Shown here: positions 26,601-34,959 of the stretch, in pieces | Numbering within the stretch: the first letter of the stretch is position 1 | Layout of the letters: each line of letters starts with the position of its first letter | Assembly: GCF_900101015.1 (NCBI RefSeq) | Contig: NZ_FNFZ01000005.1 | Span: forward strand, 62,001-126,000 | Direction: 5' to 3' | Length of the DNA stretch: 64,000 bases | DNA from: Sarcina sp. DSM 11001 | GTDB lineage: Bacteria; Bacillota; Clostridia; Lachnospirales; Lachnospiraceae | Position numbers and translations under genes: made by a program | Notes under the pieces: model-generated | The model's database searches: none | What the model saw: only the letters and a program-made list of their open reading frames with translations | What the model was told of the DNA's origin: nothing

Positions 26601-27737
26601 ATGATTTCTTTCAACGTGCCCCCTTTCGTCGGGACAGAGCTCACATATGTAAAACAGGCTATTGACGCGCACAAGATCTGCGGAGACGGGCAGTTCACCA
26701 AAAAATGCCACGCATGGCTGGAGGAGCGTTTCGGCGCCCAGAAGGTTCTTTTGACCACCAGCGGGACGACCGCGCTGGAAATGGCCGCCCTGCTCTGCGG
26801 ACTGCACAAGGGCGATGAAGTGATCCTCCCGAGCTTCACGTTTTCCAGCACTGCTACGGCCATCGTGCTCACCGGAGCGACACCTGTTTTTGTGGATGTC
26901 CGCCCGGACACGATGAATATTGATGAGAAAAAAATAGAAGCAGCCATCACAGACAGGACCCGGGCGATCATGGTCGTCCACTATGCGGGCGTCGCCTGTG
27001 AAATGGACACGATCATGGCGATCGCCGCCCGGCACGGCCTTAAAGTCATCGAGGACGCTGCACAGGGCGTCATGTCCTCCTACAAGGGGAAGGCGCTCGG
27101 TACGATCGGCGATTTTGGCTGCTACTCCTTCCATGAGACCAAAAACTACTCCATGGGAGAAGGCGGCGCACTCGTCATCCGCAATCCCGAAGACAATGAC
27201 GCCGCCGAGATCCTGAGAGAAAAAGGGACAAACCGTGCCAGATTTTTCCGCGGACAGGTCGACAAATATACCTGGGTCGATTACGGCTCCAGTTATCTTC
27301 CCAGCGACATGAACGCTGCCTATCTCTGGGCCCAGCTGCAGGAGGCAGACCGGATCAATGAAGACCGCCTCGCCGTCTGGGACCGCTACAGAGAAGCTTT
27401 TGCCCCTCTCGCCGCGGCAGGACGCGTCGAAGTCCCCTTCATTCCGGCAGAATGTGTGCACAACGCCCACATGTACTATCTCAAGCTCCGCGACCTCTCC
27501 GACCGCACGGAATTCATCGATTATTTAAAGGAGCGCGGCATCGTTGCCGTCTTCCATTACATTCCCCTGCACTCGGCGCCGGCCGGGCTTAAGTTCGGAC
27601 GTTTCCACGGAGAAGACCGCTTCACCACCAGCGAAAGCGACCGGCTTGTACGCCTGCCGCTCTACTATGGTCTCACAAAAGAGGACCAGGAAACAGTCAT
27701 CCGCACCGCAATGGAGTATTTTGAATCTCATGAATAA
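26601..27737 (+). CDS. rffA: dTDP-4-amino-4,6-dideoxygalactose transaminase-like (DegT/DnrJ family)
   Basis: A 378-residue PLP-dependent sugar aminotransferase. Seen: NVPPFVGTELTYVKQAI at the start, TTSGTTALEMAALLCG, EDAAQGV, the Schiff-base lysine K181 in SFHETKNYSMGEGGAL, and the RffA-specific tail FHYIPLHSAPAGLKFG. ATG 26601 follows CAGGAG; the longer frame to 26508 has no site. Known: RffA/WecE converts dTDP-4-keto-6-deoxyglucose to dTDP-Fuc4N. It opens a plus-strand operon of surface-glycan genes and overlaps the next gene by 8 nt, so translation is probably coupled. Confidence 0.93.
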   Translation: MISFNVPPFVGTELTYVKQAIDAHKICGDGQFTKKCHAWLEERFGAQKVLLTTSGTTALEMAALLCGLHKGDEVILPSFTFSSTATAIVLTGATPVFVDVRPDTMNIDEKKIEAAITDRTRAIMVVHYAGVACEMDTIMAIAARHGLKVIEDAAQGVMSSYKGKALGTIGDFGCYSFHETKNYSMGEGGALVIRNPEDNDAAEILREKGTNRARFFRGQVDKYTWVDYGSSYLPSDMNAAYLWAQLQEADRINEDRLAVWDRYREAFAPLAAAGRVEVPFIPAECVHNAHMYYLKLRDLSDRTEFIDYLKERGIVAVFHYIPLHSAPAGLKFGRFHGEDRFTTSESDRLVRLPLYYGLTKEDQETVIRTAMEYFESHE

Positions 27738-28890
27738 TCAGACACAAGGACAGCTGCATCCAGACGCCCCTGTTCAGGAAGGCTTTCCTCAGGAGGCAGG
27801 AGACCCTTCGCCGGTCATAAAGGACCTCTCGCAGGAAGCCCGGGATCCTTCACCGCTCATTCAGGCCCTTCCGCAGGAGGCAGGAGACCCTTCCCAGAAA
27901 GCAAAGGAAAAAAAGCAGGTGATCAGCTTTATCATCCCCTGCTATCACAGTGAGGGCTCCGTAGGGCTCGTGATCGACGAGATCCGCGAGGTCGTGGCCC
28001 GGCGTCCCGGATTTGACTATCAGGTCGTCGCCGTCAATGACTGCTCCCCCGACAATGTCCTCAGCGTCCTGACCGGGATCGCTCAGAAGGACCCGAAGGT
28101 CGCCGTGATCGACCTCGCCAAAAACGGGGGGCGCCATAATGCCCTGATGTGCGGCTGTCATTTCGCGACGGGGGACTACATTGTCTTTATCGACGACGAT
28201 CAGCAGTGCCCTGCAGACAGACTCTGGGATCTGATGGATCCCCTCCTGCACGACGCCGCTGACGGGCGCGGCTCCTACGACGTCGCTATCGCCCGCTATC
28301 GCAAAAAGACCCAGTCCCGGTTTAAAAATTTCGGTTCCTGGGTCAACGACCGGGTGGCGACCTGGCTTTTGGACAAGGATCCCTCCCTGAAATTTTCCAA
28401 TTTCTCCGTGATGAAAAAATTCGTCAAGGACGAGGTCATCAAATATACCAACCCTTATCCCTATCTCTCCGGCCTGATGCTGCGCGCGACGCGCCGTGTC
28501 ATCAACGTGGACATGGAAGAGCGGGTACGGACCATCGGTGTAGGCCACTACAGCTTCCGCAAGTCCTTCTCTCTCTGGATGAACAGCTTTACAGCCTTTT
28601 CCGTAAAGCCTCTGCGCATCGCCACGGGCATAGGGATCCTGTGGGCAGTCCTTGGAATTCTCATGGGTATCCGGACAGTCGTCCGCAAGCTCATGAATCC
28701 CGCGATCCCGCTGGGTTACAGCTCCATGATGGCGGTCCTTCTCTTCTCCACCGGCATGATCATGTTCATGCTGGGGCTCATCGGTGAATATATCGGCCGC
28801 ATTTACATCTCCCTGAACAAGTCACCGCAGTTTGTCATCCGGGACACCATCAATGTGCCCAAAAAGCGCAAACGCGGGAAATCGAGGTAA
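27730..28890 (+). CDS. GT2 polyprenyl-phosphate glycosyltransferase (ArnC/GtrB-like)
   Basis: A 386-residue family 2 glycosyltransferase from ATG 27730, inside the end of rffA. The catalytic domain starts at VISFIIPCYHSEGSV, with VVAVNDCSPDN and the D-x-D type FIDDDQQCP. Two C-terminal membrane helices (IATGIGILWAVLGILMGI and AVLLFSTGMIMFMLGLIGEYIG) are as in GtrB, ArnC and DPM synthases. Known relatives load a sugar onto undecaprenyl phosphate on the cytoplasmic face. Odd: the first 55 residues are a repeat-rich tail (PQEAGDPSPVIKDL unit, three copies, 42 bp each) absent from the family. It likely uses the amino sugar made by the upstream gene (inference). Confidence 0.9.
   Translation: MNNQTQGQLHPDAPVQEGFPQEAGDPSPVIKDLSQEARDPSPLIQALPQEAGDPSQKAKEKKQVISFIIPCYHSEGSVGLVIDEIREVVARRPGFDYQVVAVNDCSPDNVLSVLTGIAQKDPKVAVIDLAKNGGRHNALMCGCHFATGDYIVFIDDDQQCPADRLWDLMDPLLHDAADGRGSYDVAIARYRKKTQSRFKNFGSWVNDRVATWLLDKDPSLKFSNFSVMKKFVKDEVIKYTNPYPYLSGLMLRATRRVINVDMEERVRTIGVGHYSFRKSFSLWMNSFTAFSVKPLRIATGIGILWAVLGILMGIRTVVRKLMNPAIPLGYSSMMAVLLFSTGMIMFMLGLIGEYIGRIYISLNKSPQFVIRDTINVPKKRKRGKSR
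27774..27899 (+). repeat. In-frame 42-bp repeats at the N-terminus of the GT2 gene
   Basis: Three 14-codon units encode PQEAGDPSPVIKDL, SQEARDPSPLIQAL and PQEAGDPSQKAKEK, just before the catalytic domain. Limits are approximate. Confidence 0.8.
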
Positions 28891-28893
28891 ACT

Positions 28894-30351
28894 ATGCCTT
28901 CCATCCATGATAATCCTACTGCCCCGGGTCCTGACCGTCTTCTGAAAAACCATCCCGGATCAGCTCCCTCTACAGGAAACACAGTCCCCTGTGAATGTGC
29001 CCCGGCATCTTCTGAAAAAGGCGGGGATCATCCCCGCAGAAAAAAGCTCCTGATCATCGGGGCCGGAGGTTTCCAGCTCCCTCTTGTACAGAAGGCTTCG
29101 GAGACCTGCGACGTCCTGCTCGCCGCCCCGGTCATCACAGAGGATTTCGACCCCTATATCACAGACCGTCTGATCGTCGACGTCCGGGACAAGGAGAAGA
29201 TCCTCGTCTTTGCTGAGAAGAACCGGATCGACGGCGTCATCACCGACCAGACCGACATTGCCGTCCGGAGCGTCGCCTATGTGGCTGAAAAAATGGGCCT
29301 GCCCGGTATCGGTTATGAGACCGGTGTCCTCTTTACGGACAAAAGCCTGATGCGCGGGCGCCTCACTGAGCTCGGCCTCCCGGTGCTGGAAAACCGCACC
29401 GTGGACACCGTGGACGAAGCCTGCGCCTTTTTCCGGGAACTCTGTGAAAAAAAGACCTCCGGAAATGCCGGCCCCGCCGGTCCCACCGTTCTGAAAGCCC
29501 CGGCCGGAGACAGCCGGGTCCGGGAGACCGTCCGTGTGATCATCAAGCCTCTGGACACTCAGGGCAGCCGCGGCGTCCAGGTCTGCTCAGGCGAGGAGGA
29601 GATCCGTGAAAAGTTCTCCGAAGCTTCCCGCTGGTCCAGCAGCCGCCAGGTCATCGTCGAACAGTTTGCCACAGGACGGGAATTCGTCGTCGAATCTCTC
29701 GTTCTCGACCACGAATATCACACTCTCTGCATCGGCGACACCCTCTATTTCGATATTCCTGATGCCTTTGCGGCAAAAAGCCGCATCTTCCCGACGACAG
29801 CGGATGAAGGCCTGCGGGCCAAAGTGCTGGCCCTCGATGAAAAGATCATCCGCGGCTTCGGCCTCCGCCAGGGCATCACGCACAGCGAATACATTATGGA
29901 GGGAGATGAGGTCTATCTGATCGAAACCGCCGCCCGCGGCGGAGGTGTCTTTATCTCCTCCGACCTCATCAGCCTCTCCAGCGGCCTGCACACAGAGGAG
30001 TTCCTTGTCAACATCGCTCTGGGACAGCAGAAAGACCTGCCCGGGATCTCCCCGGAACCGCTCTGCTTCTGCGGATATATGGCCTTTTACCTTCCCGTCG
30101 GACGCGTCATCCGGGCGGACGGGATCGACGCTGTCCGGGCTCTTCCCTTTGTGCACCGCAATCAGCTCTCCTCCCTCCACACAGGCATGGAAAACCGGGA
30201 GGGGGCTACCGACAAGACCTCCCGCCTCGCGGTCATCGTCTCCGGTGCCACGCGGGAAGACCTCATGGCCCACATGCAGCAGGTCCGTGAGACCCTGAAG
30301 ATCGAAGTCGAGGCTCCGGACGGCTCCATCCTGCCTCCCATCTGGGAATAA
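28894..30351 (+). CDS. ATP-grasp domain protein in glycan operon
   Basis: A 485-residue ATP-grasp enzyme beginning 3 nt after the GT2 stop, with GAGGTAAACT before the ATG. Residues 1-48 are low complexity. Then KLLIIGAGGFQLPLVQKA starts a pre-ATP-grasp Rossmann domain, followed by DKSLMRGRLTELGLPVLEN, the lysine strand VIIKPLDTQGSRGVQV, EQFATGREFVVESLV and the metal-binding IETAARGGGVF. Known: such carbamoyl-phosphate-synthase/PurK-like enzymes ligate a carboxylate to an amine with ATP. In this operon a plausible job is acylating the amino sugar with an amino acid or other acid (inference). Stop TAA at 30349-30351 is followed in frame by an 18-bp repeat array. Confidence 0.85.
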   Translation: MPSIHDNPTAPGPDRLLKNHPGSAPSTGNTVPCECAPASSEKGGDHPRRKKLLIIGAGGFQLPLVQKASETCDVLLAAPVITEDFDPYITDRLIVDVRDKEKILVFAEKNRIDGVITDQTDIAVRSVAYVAEKMGLPGIGYETGVLFTDKSLMRGRLTELGLPVLENRTVDTVDEACAFFRELCEKKTSGNAGPAGPTVLKAPAGDSRVRETVRVIIKPLDTQGSRGVQVCSGEEEIREKFSEASRWSSSRQVIVEQFATGREFVVESLVLDHEYHTLCIGDTLYFDIPDAFAAKSRIFPTTADEGLRAKVLALDEKIIRGFGLRQGITHSEYIMEGDEVYLIETAARGGGVFISSDLISLSSGLHTEEFLVNIALGQQKDLPGISPEPLCFCGYMAFYLPVGRVIRADGIDAVRALPFVHRNQLSSLHTGMENREGATDKTSRLAVIVSGATREDLMAHMQQVRETLKIEVEAPDGSILPPIWE

Positions 30352-30369
30352 TCCCTTCAAAATCTTGCG

Positions 30370-30531
30370 GGCTGCAGTATCCTGGCAGGCTGCAGTATCC
30401 TGACGGGTCATAATATCCTGGCAGGATGCAGCATCCTGACGAGTTACAGTATCCTGACAGGCTGCAGCATCCTGACGAGTTATAGTATCCTGGCTGGCCG
30501 CAGTATCCTGACGGGTTACAGCACCGGTAAT
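30370..30531 (+). repeat. 18-bp tandem array (nine units) following the ATP-grasp stop codon in frame
   Basis: Nine contiguous 18-bp units of the type GGCTGCAGTATCCTGACG show scattered substitutions. In the frame of the upstream gene they would read GCSILA, GCSILT, GHNILA, GCSILT, SYSILT and so on, with no stop for about 60 codons after TAA 30349. There are no spacers, so this is not a CRISPR. Confidence 0.92.
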
Positions 30532-30642
30532 AGAAACTCGTTATAGTCGTTATAGATCGTAACTACAGGACGCAAATCACCCTGCCGACAGACTGGCAGA
30601 CTGCTTTCACGGCATTCCCTGTACGCGTCCAGGAGGTATCTT

Positions 30643-31053
30643 TTGCTCAATCATTTTCTCGACAAACGCCGGAACGTCTTTTTACTGGCTGCCTTCGCCG
30701 TCTTTATGGAAAGTCTGACCTCTCCCTGCCTCAAGATCGGCTCCCAGCGCTACGACACTTTTTCGATCGGATATTTTTTCTGGTTCGGTCTCGCAGTGAT
30801 CATTCTCGGGATCTATGCTGTCTGCTGGCAGCTCATCCTGGAACGGATCCCTCTTACCACCGCCTATCTGCGGCGGGGCTTCAGCTACATCCTGCTGTTT
30901 GTCTGGTCCACACTCATTTTTCATGAAAATATCACGATAAAGCAGATCATCGGCATCGCCGTGATCTCACTTGGTATGTTCATCAGCGTCTCTGGAGACT
31001 CGGCCGCCCCCGGAAAATCCACAGAAAAATCTGCGGAAGAATCCTCAGAATAA
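30643..31053 (+). CDS. Half-size DMT/EamA membrane protein (ArnE/F-like flippase subunit), first
   Basis: A 136-residue protein with four membrane helices, starting at TTG 30643 after a consensus AGGAGGT. Seen: VFLLAAFAVFMESLTSPCLK, a central FSIGYFFWFGLAVIILG, LERIPLTTAYLRRGFSYILLF and a last helix IIGIAVISLGMFISVSG. Length and layout match EamA half-transporters such as ArnE/ArnF. Those flip undecaprenyl-phosphate sugars, usually as a pair. The C-terminal tail is a KSTEKSAEES-type repeat cut by the stop codon; the same repeat continues in frame afterwards. Paired with the gene at 31200. Confidence 0.8.
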   Translation: MLNHFLDKRRNVFLLAAFAVFMESLTSPCLKIGSQRYDTFSIGYFFWFGLAVIILGIYAVCWQLILERIPLTTAYLRRGFSYILLFVWSTLIFHENITIKQIIGIAVISLGMFISVSGDSAAPGKSTEKSAEESSE

Positions 31054-31087
31054 TCTGCAGAAAAATCTGCGGAAGAATCTGCGGGAT
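31014..31087 (+). repeat. Repeat running through the stop codon of the first DMT gene
   Basis: A unit of about 36 bp encoding K-S-(T/A)-E-K-S-A-E-E-S occurs once before and once after TAA 31051-31053, in the same frame. The second copy ends at another TAA. Confidence 0.75.
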
Positions 31088-31199
31088 AAGCCTGGGAAAC
31101 CGAGTCCCTTTTTAACCGGGACCACTGAAAAGCCATCTAAAGAAGCCCCGGGGAAAGCCCCGGGAAACCGAGTCCCTTTCAAATTCATGAGGTCCATCT

Positions 31200-31559
31200 A
31201 TGCAATCGTTTTCACTCTCTCCCCAGCTGTGTTATATCGCCGCCATCTGCGGCGCTTTCATCACAGCGCTGAGCCAGATTCTCCTGAAAACTCAGGCAAA
31301 CACGACCGGCGGCAAGGGATTTTTCAGCAAATTTCTGAATGTCCGTGTCATCGTCTCCTACGGTCTTTTATTTTTGACCCTCGCCATCAATCAGGTCGCC
31401 CTGCGGTATGTCCCTCTCTCGGTCATGCCCTGCATCACTTCCACAAGCTTTGTCTGGGTCTTTGTTCTGGGCGCCCTGATCCTGAAGGAAAAAATCTCAG
31501 CCAGAAAAATACTCGGGGTTGCCGTCATCATCGCGGGCGTCCTGATCTCAAGACTATGA
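31200..31559 (+). CDS. Half-size DMT/EamA membrane protein, second (flippase partner)
   Basis: A 119-residue protein with four predicted helices. It has CYIAAICGAFITALSQILLK, VIVSYGLLFLTLAINQVALR, then SVMPCITSTSFVWVFVLGALI and the terminal ILGVAVIIAGVLISRL. GAGGT precedes the ATG. Like the gene at 30643 it is half an EamA transporter. The two probably form a heterodimer moving a polyprenyl-linked sugar across the membrane (inference from ArnE/F and GtrA-type systems). The 146-nt gap between the two holds repeats, including two copies of GGGAAACCGAGTCCCTTT. Confidence 0.82.
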   Translation: MQSFSLSPQLCYIAAICGAFITALSQILLKTQANTTGGKGFFSKFLNVRVIVSYGLLFLTLAINQVALRYVPLSVMPCITSTSFVWVFVLGALILKEKISARKILGVAVIIAGVLISRL

Positions 31560-31603
31560 GATCTCCCGTCCCGGGTTCATTTTTGATCAAAATTTGTTTA
31601 TTG

Positions 31604-31687
31604 TCAGGAATCTATCCTCAGGAGTTATCACCGGAAATGTACCCTCAGTAGTTTATCTCCAGGAATCTATCCTCAGGAGTTACCACC
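31604..31687. repeat. 28-bp-type direct repeats before the GtrII-like gene
   Basis: Two close copies of CAGGAATCTATCCTCAGGAG plus TTAYCACC flank a diverged third (GGAAATGTACCCTCAGTAG). The last copy abuts the ribosome binding site (AGGAAAGGAAG) of the next gene. Confidence 0.75.
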
Positions 31688-31706
31688 AGGAAAGGAAGCA
31701 TTCGCT

Positions 31707-33467
31707 ATGCACAGCCTGATCAAAGAATACACAGATAAAATTGCAGGCAGGAAGGCTTACTGGATCCCTCTTCTCTTTTATACCTTCGGAGCCTATGGCT
31801 TCTCCATGCTCAACAGAACACTCGGAGCCGATGACCTGGGCACTCCGCTTTATGTGAATGATACCGTCTGGCTCCAGGATCTCAGGTGGGGAGCTGTTCT
31901 CTGGAAAAAACTGTTTTCCTTCGGGAGCTTCGTCCCTTTTCTGGACAAGTTTCTCTCCATATGCTTCCTGATGCTGGCAGGCACGGCTTTCTCCTGTCTT
32001 CTCTATCTGCTGAACGGAAAGCGGGAACGGGTCCTCCTGTATACCATCGCTTCCTGCTCCTTCCTCACTTTCCCGATCATCTGTGAGATCTGGGAGTTTA
32101 CCTGCGGTGGGACCCTGATCGTCCCCGGCGATTTCTTCTGCATCTTTATGATCCTCGTCTGGCTTTTGTGCGGGATCACAGCTTCTGAAGCTTCTTCCAA
32201 TCCGCAAAATGCTGCCTCCGCTGCTTCGTCTCCGGCCCGGCCGCAGGCCTTGTCTGCCGGCCGCAGGCATCCGCGGCAATCCTCTTCCGCTGCCATCCTT
32301 CCACAGCAGGCAGCTGTCCTCCTGGCAGCAGGTGTGCTCATGACGCCCGTCATCTCCAGTGCGGAATCCATCGCCCCTGTCTATGTCACGACGGTCCTGA
32401 TCATCCTGTTTTACCGTTACTGTATCCAGAGAACCTCTCCGGAGAGAAAAAGCGCCTGGTTTTTTGAGGGAGTGCGCTTCGCCATCCCCCTTGTCACAGC
32501 CTTTGCCCTCAGACTGATCATTGCCTACTCTATTCTGGCTGTCCTGGGTCTGGAGCGCAAGCACACCGGCGCGACCCGGATCGAATGGTTCGGAATGAAC
32601 GCGGAAAAATTCGCCGCCCTCATTAAGGGCATGTTCATCAATTACGGCGTCGCCTCACTGATCAATTTCCCCATCACGGTCTTTGTTATCTGCGCTGTCC
32701 TGTTCGCCCTCCGCTGCATCCTCCTCACAATAAGGCGCAGAAGCGCCCTTCCGGTCTTCCTGGGGATCTGCATCGGTCTCTCCCTGTTTCTGATCACGCT
32801 CATCCAGGGCTCCGTGATGCTGTACAGGACCGCCATCACACTGATGGTCTTCTGCGCTTTCGTCTTTTACCTGTTTGCGGAAACCTTTTACGCCTGGATC
32901 AATGCCGGAATCATAAACAGAAAAACGCTCCCGGTGCTGGCCGGGAGATGCGGACTTGTCTTCCTTCTTTTCATTACCTGGAGGCAGGCAGCCCATCTGC
33001 ACCGCTTCCTGGCACTGAATAACCTTCGCTACGACAATGAGACCGCTGTCATGCAGGAGATCTGCTACACGCTCTCGACAGATTACGACACCTCCAAGCC
33101 CCTGATCTTTGTGGGGAACTTTTCAAACGGCGACGCCATGTACTATTCCACGCACGACAGCGGAAAGACCCGCGCCGGCGCGATGTACCGAAAAATCCGC
33201 CACAAGATCGACGGAACACCAGTATGGAAATCTCCCCTCCTCGTCCAGAGCACCGTTTCCTCCGCGATCGACTTTTACCACGAGGAATTCGACGGGAGGC
33301 TGATGGGTGAATACATCGCCTATTACGGATACGATTTCAATGTCCCGGCCCTGTCCAGAGATGAACACATCCCATACAATGAAGAGGCTGCAGGCCTGGG
33401 AATGAAACCCTTTAATATTGCCGACCGGGGTGATTACATCCTGATCTGTATTGGCAGTCTGGACTGA
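31707..33467 (+). CDS. GtrII-like membrane glucosyltransferase
   Basis: A 586-residue integral membrane protein with many helices. The N-terminal region, YGFSMLNRTLGADDLG then a cytosol/exterior loop and WRWG-like VWLQDLRWGAVLW, matches the glucosyltransferase domain family that includes phage GtrII. The helices (e.g. FAIPLVTAFALRLIIAYSIL) are followed by a soluble C-terminal domain of about 150 residues. Known: GtrII-type enzymes move a glucosyl group from undecaprenyl phosphate to a surface glycan on the outer side of the membrane. With the GT2 and DMT genes upstream this completes a three-step sugar-transfer set. A Ser/Ala-rich loop near residues 155-195 is unusual. Confidence 0.85.
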   Translation: MHSLIKEYTDKIAGRKAYWIPLLFYTFGAYGFSMLNRTLGADDLGTPLYVNDTVWLQDLRWGAVLWKKLFSFGSFVPFLDKFLSICFLMLAGTAFSCLLYLLNGKRERVLLYTIASCSFLTFPIICEIWEFTCGGTLIVPGDFFCIFMILVWLLCGITASEASSNPQNAASAASSPARPQALSAGRRHPRQSSSAAILPQQAAVLLAAGVLMTPVISSAESIAPVYVTTVLIILFYRYCIQRTSPERKSAWFFEGVRFAIPLVTAFALRLIIAYSILAVLGLERKHTGATRIEWFGMNAEKFAALIKGMFINYGVASLINFPITVFVICAVLFALRCILLTIRRRSALPVFLGICIGLSLFLITLIQGSVMLYRTAITLMVFCAFVFYLFAETFYAWINAGIINRKTLPVLAGRCGLVFLLFITWRQAAHLHRFLALNNLRYDNETAVMQEICYTLSTDYDTSKPLIFVGNFSNGDAMYYSTHDSGKTRAGAMYRKIRHKIDGTPVWKSPLLVQSTVSSAIDFYHEEFDGRLMGEYIAYYGYDFNVPALSRDEHIPYNEEAAGLGMKPFNIADRGDYILICIGSLD

Positions 33468-33513
33468 GAAGAAAACCACTCCACTTAAGTACACTTAAGT
33501 AATAAAACCAAAT

Positions 33514-33570
33514 AAAGCAGCCGGTGCTGCAGATCTGTTCTGCGGCATCGGCTGCTGCTTTATTGCTTTT
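33514..33570. terminator. Bidirectional terminator
   Basis: A long stem (AAAGCAGCCGGTGCTGCAGA with its near-complement at 33539-33562) is followed by TTTATTGCTTTTT on the plus strand and an A/T-rich flank on the other. It separates the plus-strand glycan operon from the convergent L,D-transpeptidase gene. Confidence 0.8.
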
Positions 33571-33637
33571 TATTATTTATTTTTTATTAAAAATGTTCTT
33601 TGGTCTTAATCTAAGTGGTCTAATCTAAGAATAAATC

Positions 33638-34654
33638 TTAATAAACGATAACGCGGGTATTCCTGGGTGTGACCTGGTGGATAAACTTGGCGTTCTCAAG
33701 AGACAGCCTGATGCAGCTGTTGGATTTGCTCTTGCCAAGGGATGCATCCTTGGGGGTGTGGGTATAAGGATTCCTGCAGCCCAGCTTGTAGGTGATGGAA
33801 TGGAAATAGTTTCCTGCTGAGATCCTGGTCGCAAAGAATGCGGTCGAATTCTTGAAATCCTTGTAGCCATATACCTTGGAGCTCTTGTGATCCAGGTGGA
33901 AGCTGCCGGAAGGACTGGGAGTAGAGGACTTGCCGATCGTGCAGATCATGTTCCTCTTGACTGCTGCCCAGCTGCCCTTGGAGCCCTGATAGATATTGAT
34001 CTTATGCTCTTTCTTGTTGACGAGGATCAGATAGCGGGTGCTGCTGCTGTAGCCCTGGGCCTTTTTGTCCATGCCGGAAGTATCAGTGACCGCACCGTTT
34101 CCGCCGATCCTGTAACCGTCGATCGTTGTGTTGGTCGCGACAGTTCCATCGGCCTTGATATAGTACATGGTATTGCCGATGAAGAACCAGCCCTTGGTCC
34201 TGCGCTGTGCGAAATCAACGGAAGAGAAGAAATACAGTTTTCCGCCGATCCACAAAAAGCCGGATCTTCTCAGTCCGCTCTGGTTGGGATCAAGATAATA
34301 AAACTTGTTTCCAATCTTTCTGTAGCCGGTCAGGACCTCTCCATAACCCTTGGCGCCGTTTACATTGCTGGCGAAATAAGAATGGCCGTTAAGTTTGAAC
34401 CAGCCTCTGCAAAGCTTTCCATTGGCGTCAAATCCATATCTTTTTCCGCCGATCCAGTAGATGCCTTTCTTGTAGGCTTTGCCGTTAACATAAAACATGT
34501 AGCCGGTACCGGATTTTACCCAGCCGTTTTTGGCTGCCTGAGTCGTCACGTCAGAAGCCGCGCCGGCGGGATCTGCGGAAACAGCAGCTGCCATGACAGG
34601 CATGGAGGACAGGACCATAATCAGTACAAACAGTAATGCAAGTTTTTTCTTCAT
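33638..34654 (-). CDS. L,D-transpeptidase (YkuD) with N-terminal wall-binding-type repeats
   Basis: A 338-residue exported enzyme. The signal peptide is KKLALLFVLIMVLSSMPVMAA. Residues about 45-190 form six or seven aromatic/glycine repeats of the cell-wall/choline-binding type (GWFKLNGHSYFA, GKRYGFDANGKLCRGW). Residues about 205-338 are a YkuD domain. Catalytic candidates are His in NYFHSITYKLGC and Cys in SNSCIRLSLENA. The usual SHGC(I/V)R is here SNSCIR, so the HG pair is replaced. Known: L,D-transpeptidases form 3-3 cross-links or attach proteins to peptidoglycan. It lies just downstream of a close paralogue. AGGAG precedes the ATG. Confidence 0.9.
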   Translation of the reverse strand: MKKKLALLFVLIMVLSSMPVMAAAVSADPAGAASDVTTQAAKNGWVKSGTGYMFYVNGKAYKKGIYWIGGKRYGFDANGKLCRGWFKLNGHSYFASNVNGAKGYGEVLTGYRKIGNKFYYLDPNQSGLRRSGFLWIGGKLYFFSSVDFAQRRTKGWFFIGNTMYYIKADGTVATNTTIDGYRIGGNGAVTDTSGMDKKAQGYSSSTRYLILVNKKEHKINIYQGSKGSWAAVKRNMICTIGKSSTPSPSGSFHLDHKSSKVYGYKDFKNSTAFFATRISAGNYFHSITYKLGCRNPYTHTPKDASLGKSKSNSCIRLSLENAKFIHQVTPRNTRVIVY

Positions 34655-34959
34655 AAAATCTCCTGTTCTTCTTAATATTATGCTCGTTTACGGGTGTTCA
34701 ACCTGCGCAATTCAATCAATTTCGTCAACTAATCGCGCTTTCAGATTAGATAATTCAGCAGCAGCTGCCCGGCGGGCGGGCTGCTGCTGCATTCATGTTT
34801 TCTAATTTCCATGCTGCTTCACCGCGGAGGAATCAGTTGCCTTCTCTTTACTCAGCCGCTGTAAAACTTCCCTTCGGGGTCTTTTACAGGACTGCCGTTC
34901 CGCAGGTTCTGCAGCTTCATGAATCAGATGATGTTCACGGACTTTAAAGTCACGCAGGA
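34655..34959. other. Intergenic region between the two L,D-transpeptidase genes (305 nt)
   Basis: It holds a hairpin at 34758-34790 (GCAGCAGC with GCTGCTGC) and a second, CTGTAAAA with TTTTACAG, at about 34859-34889. Neither has a clear T-run. No gene is supported. It is the 3' end of the 34960 gene and the promoter region of the 33638 gene. Confidence 0.5.

Noticed and set aside
27544-27729. Longer N-terminus for the GT2 gene
   Set aside because: The upstream frame overlaps rffA for 190 nt and has no ribosome binding site. ATG 27730 at the rffA stop is a typical coupled start.
30370-30531. Possible CRISPR array
   Set aside because: Units are contiguous 18-bp tandem copies with no spacers, and no cas gene is in the window.
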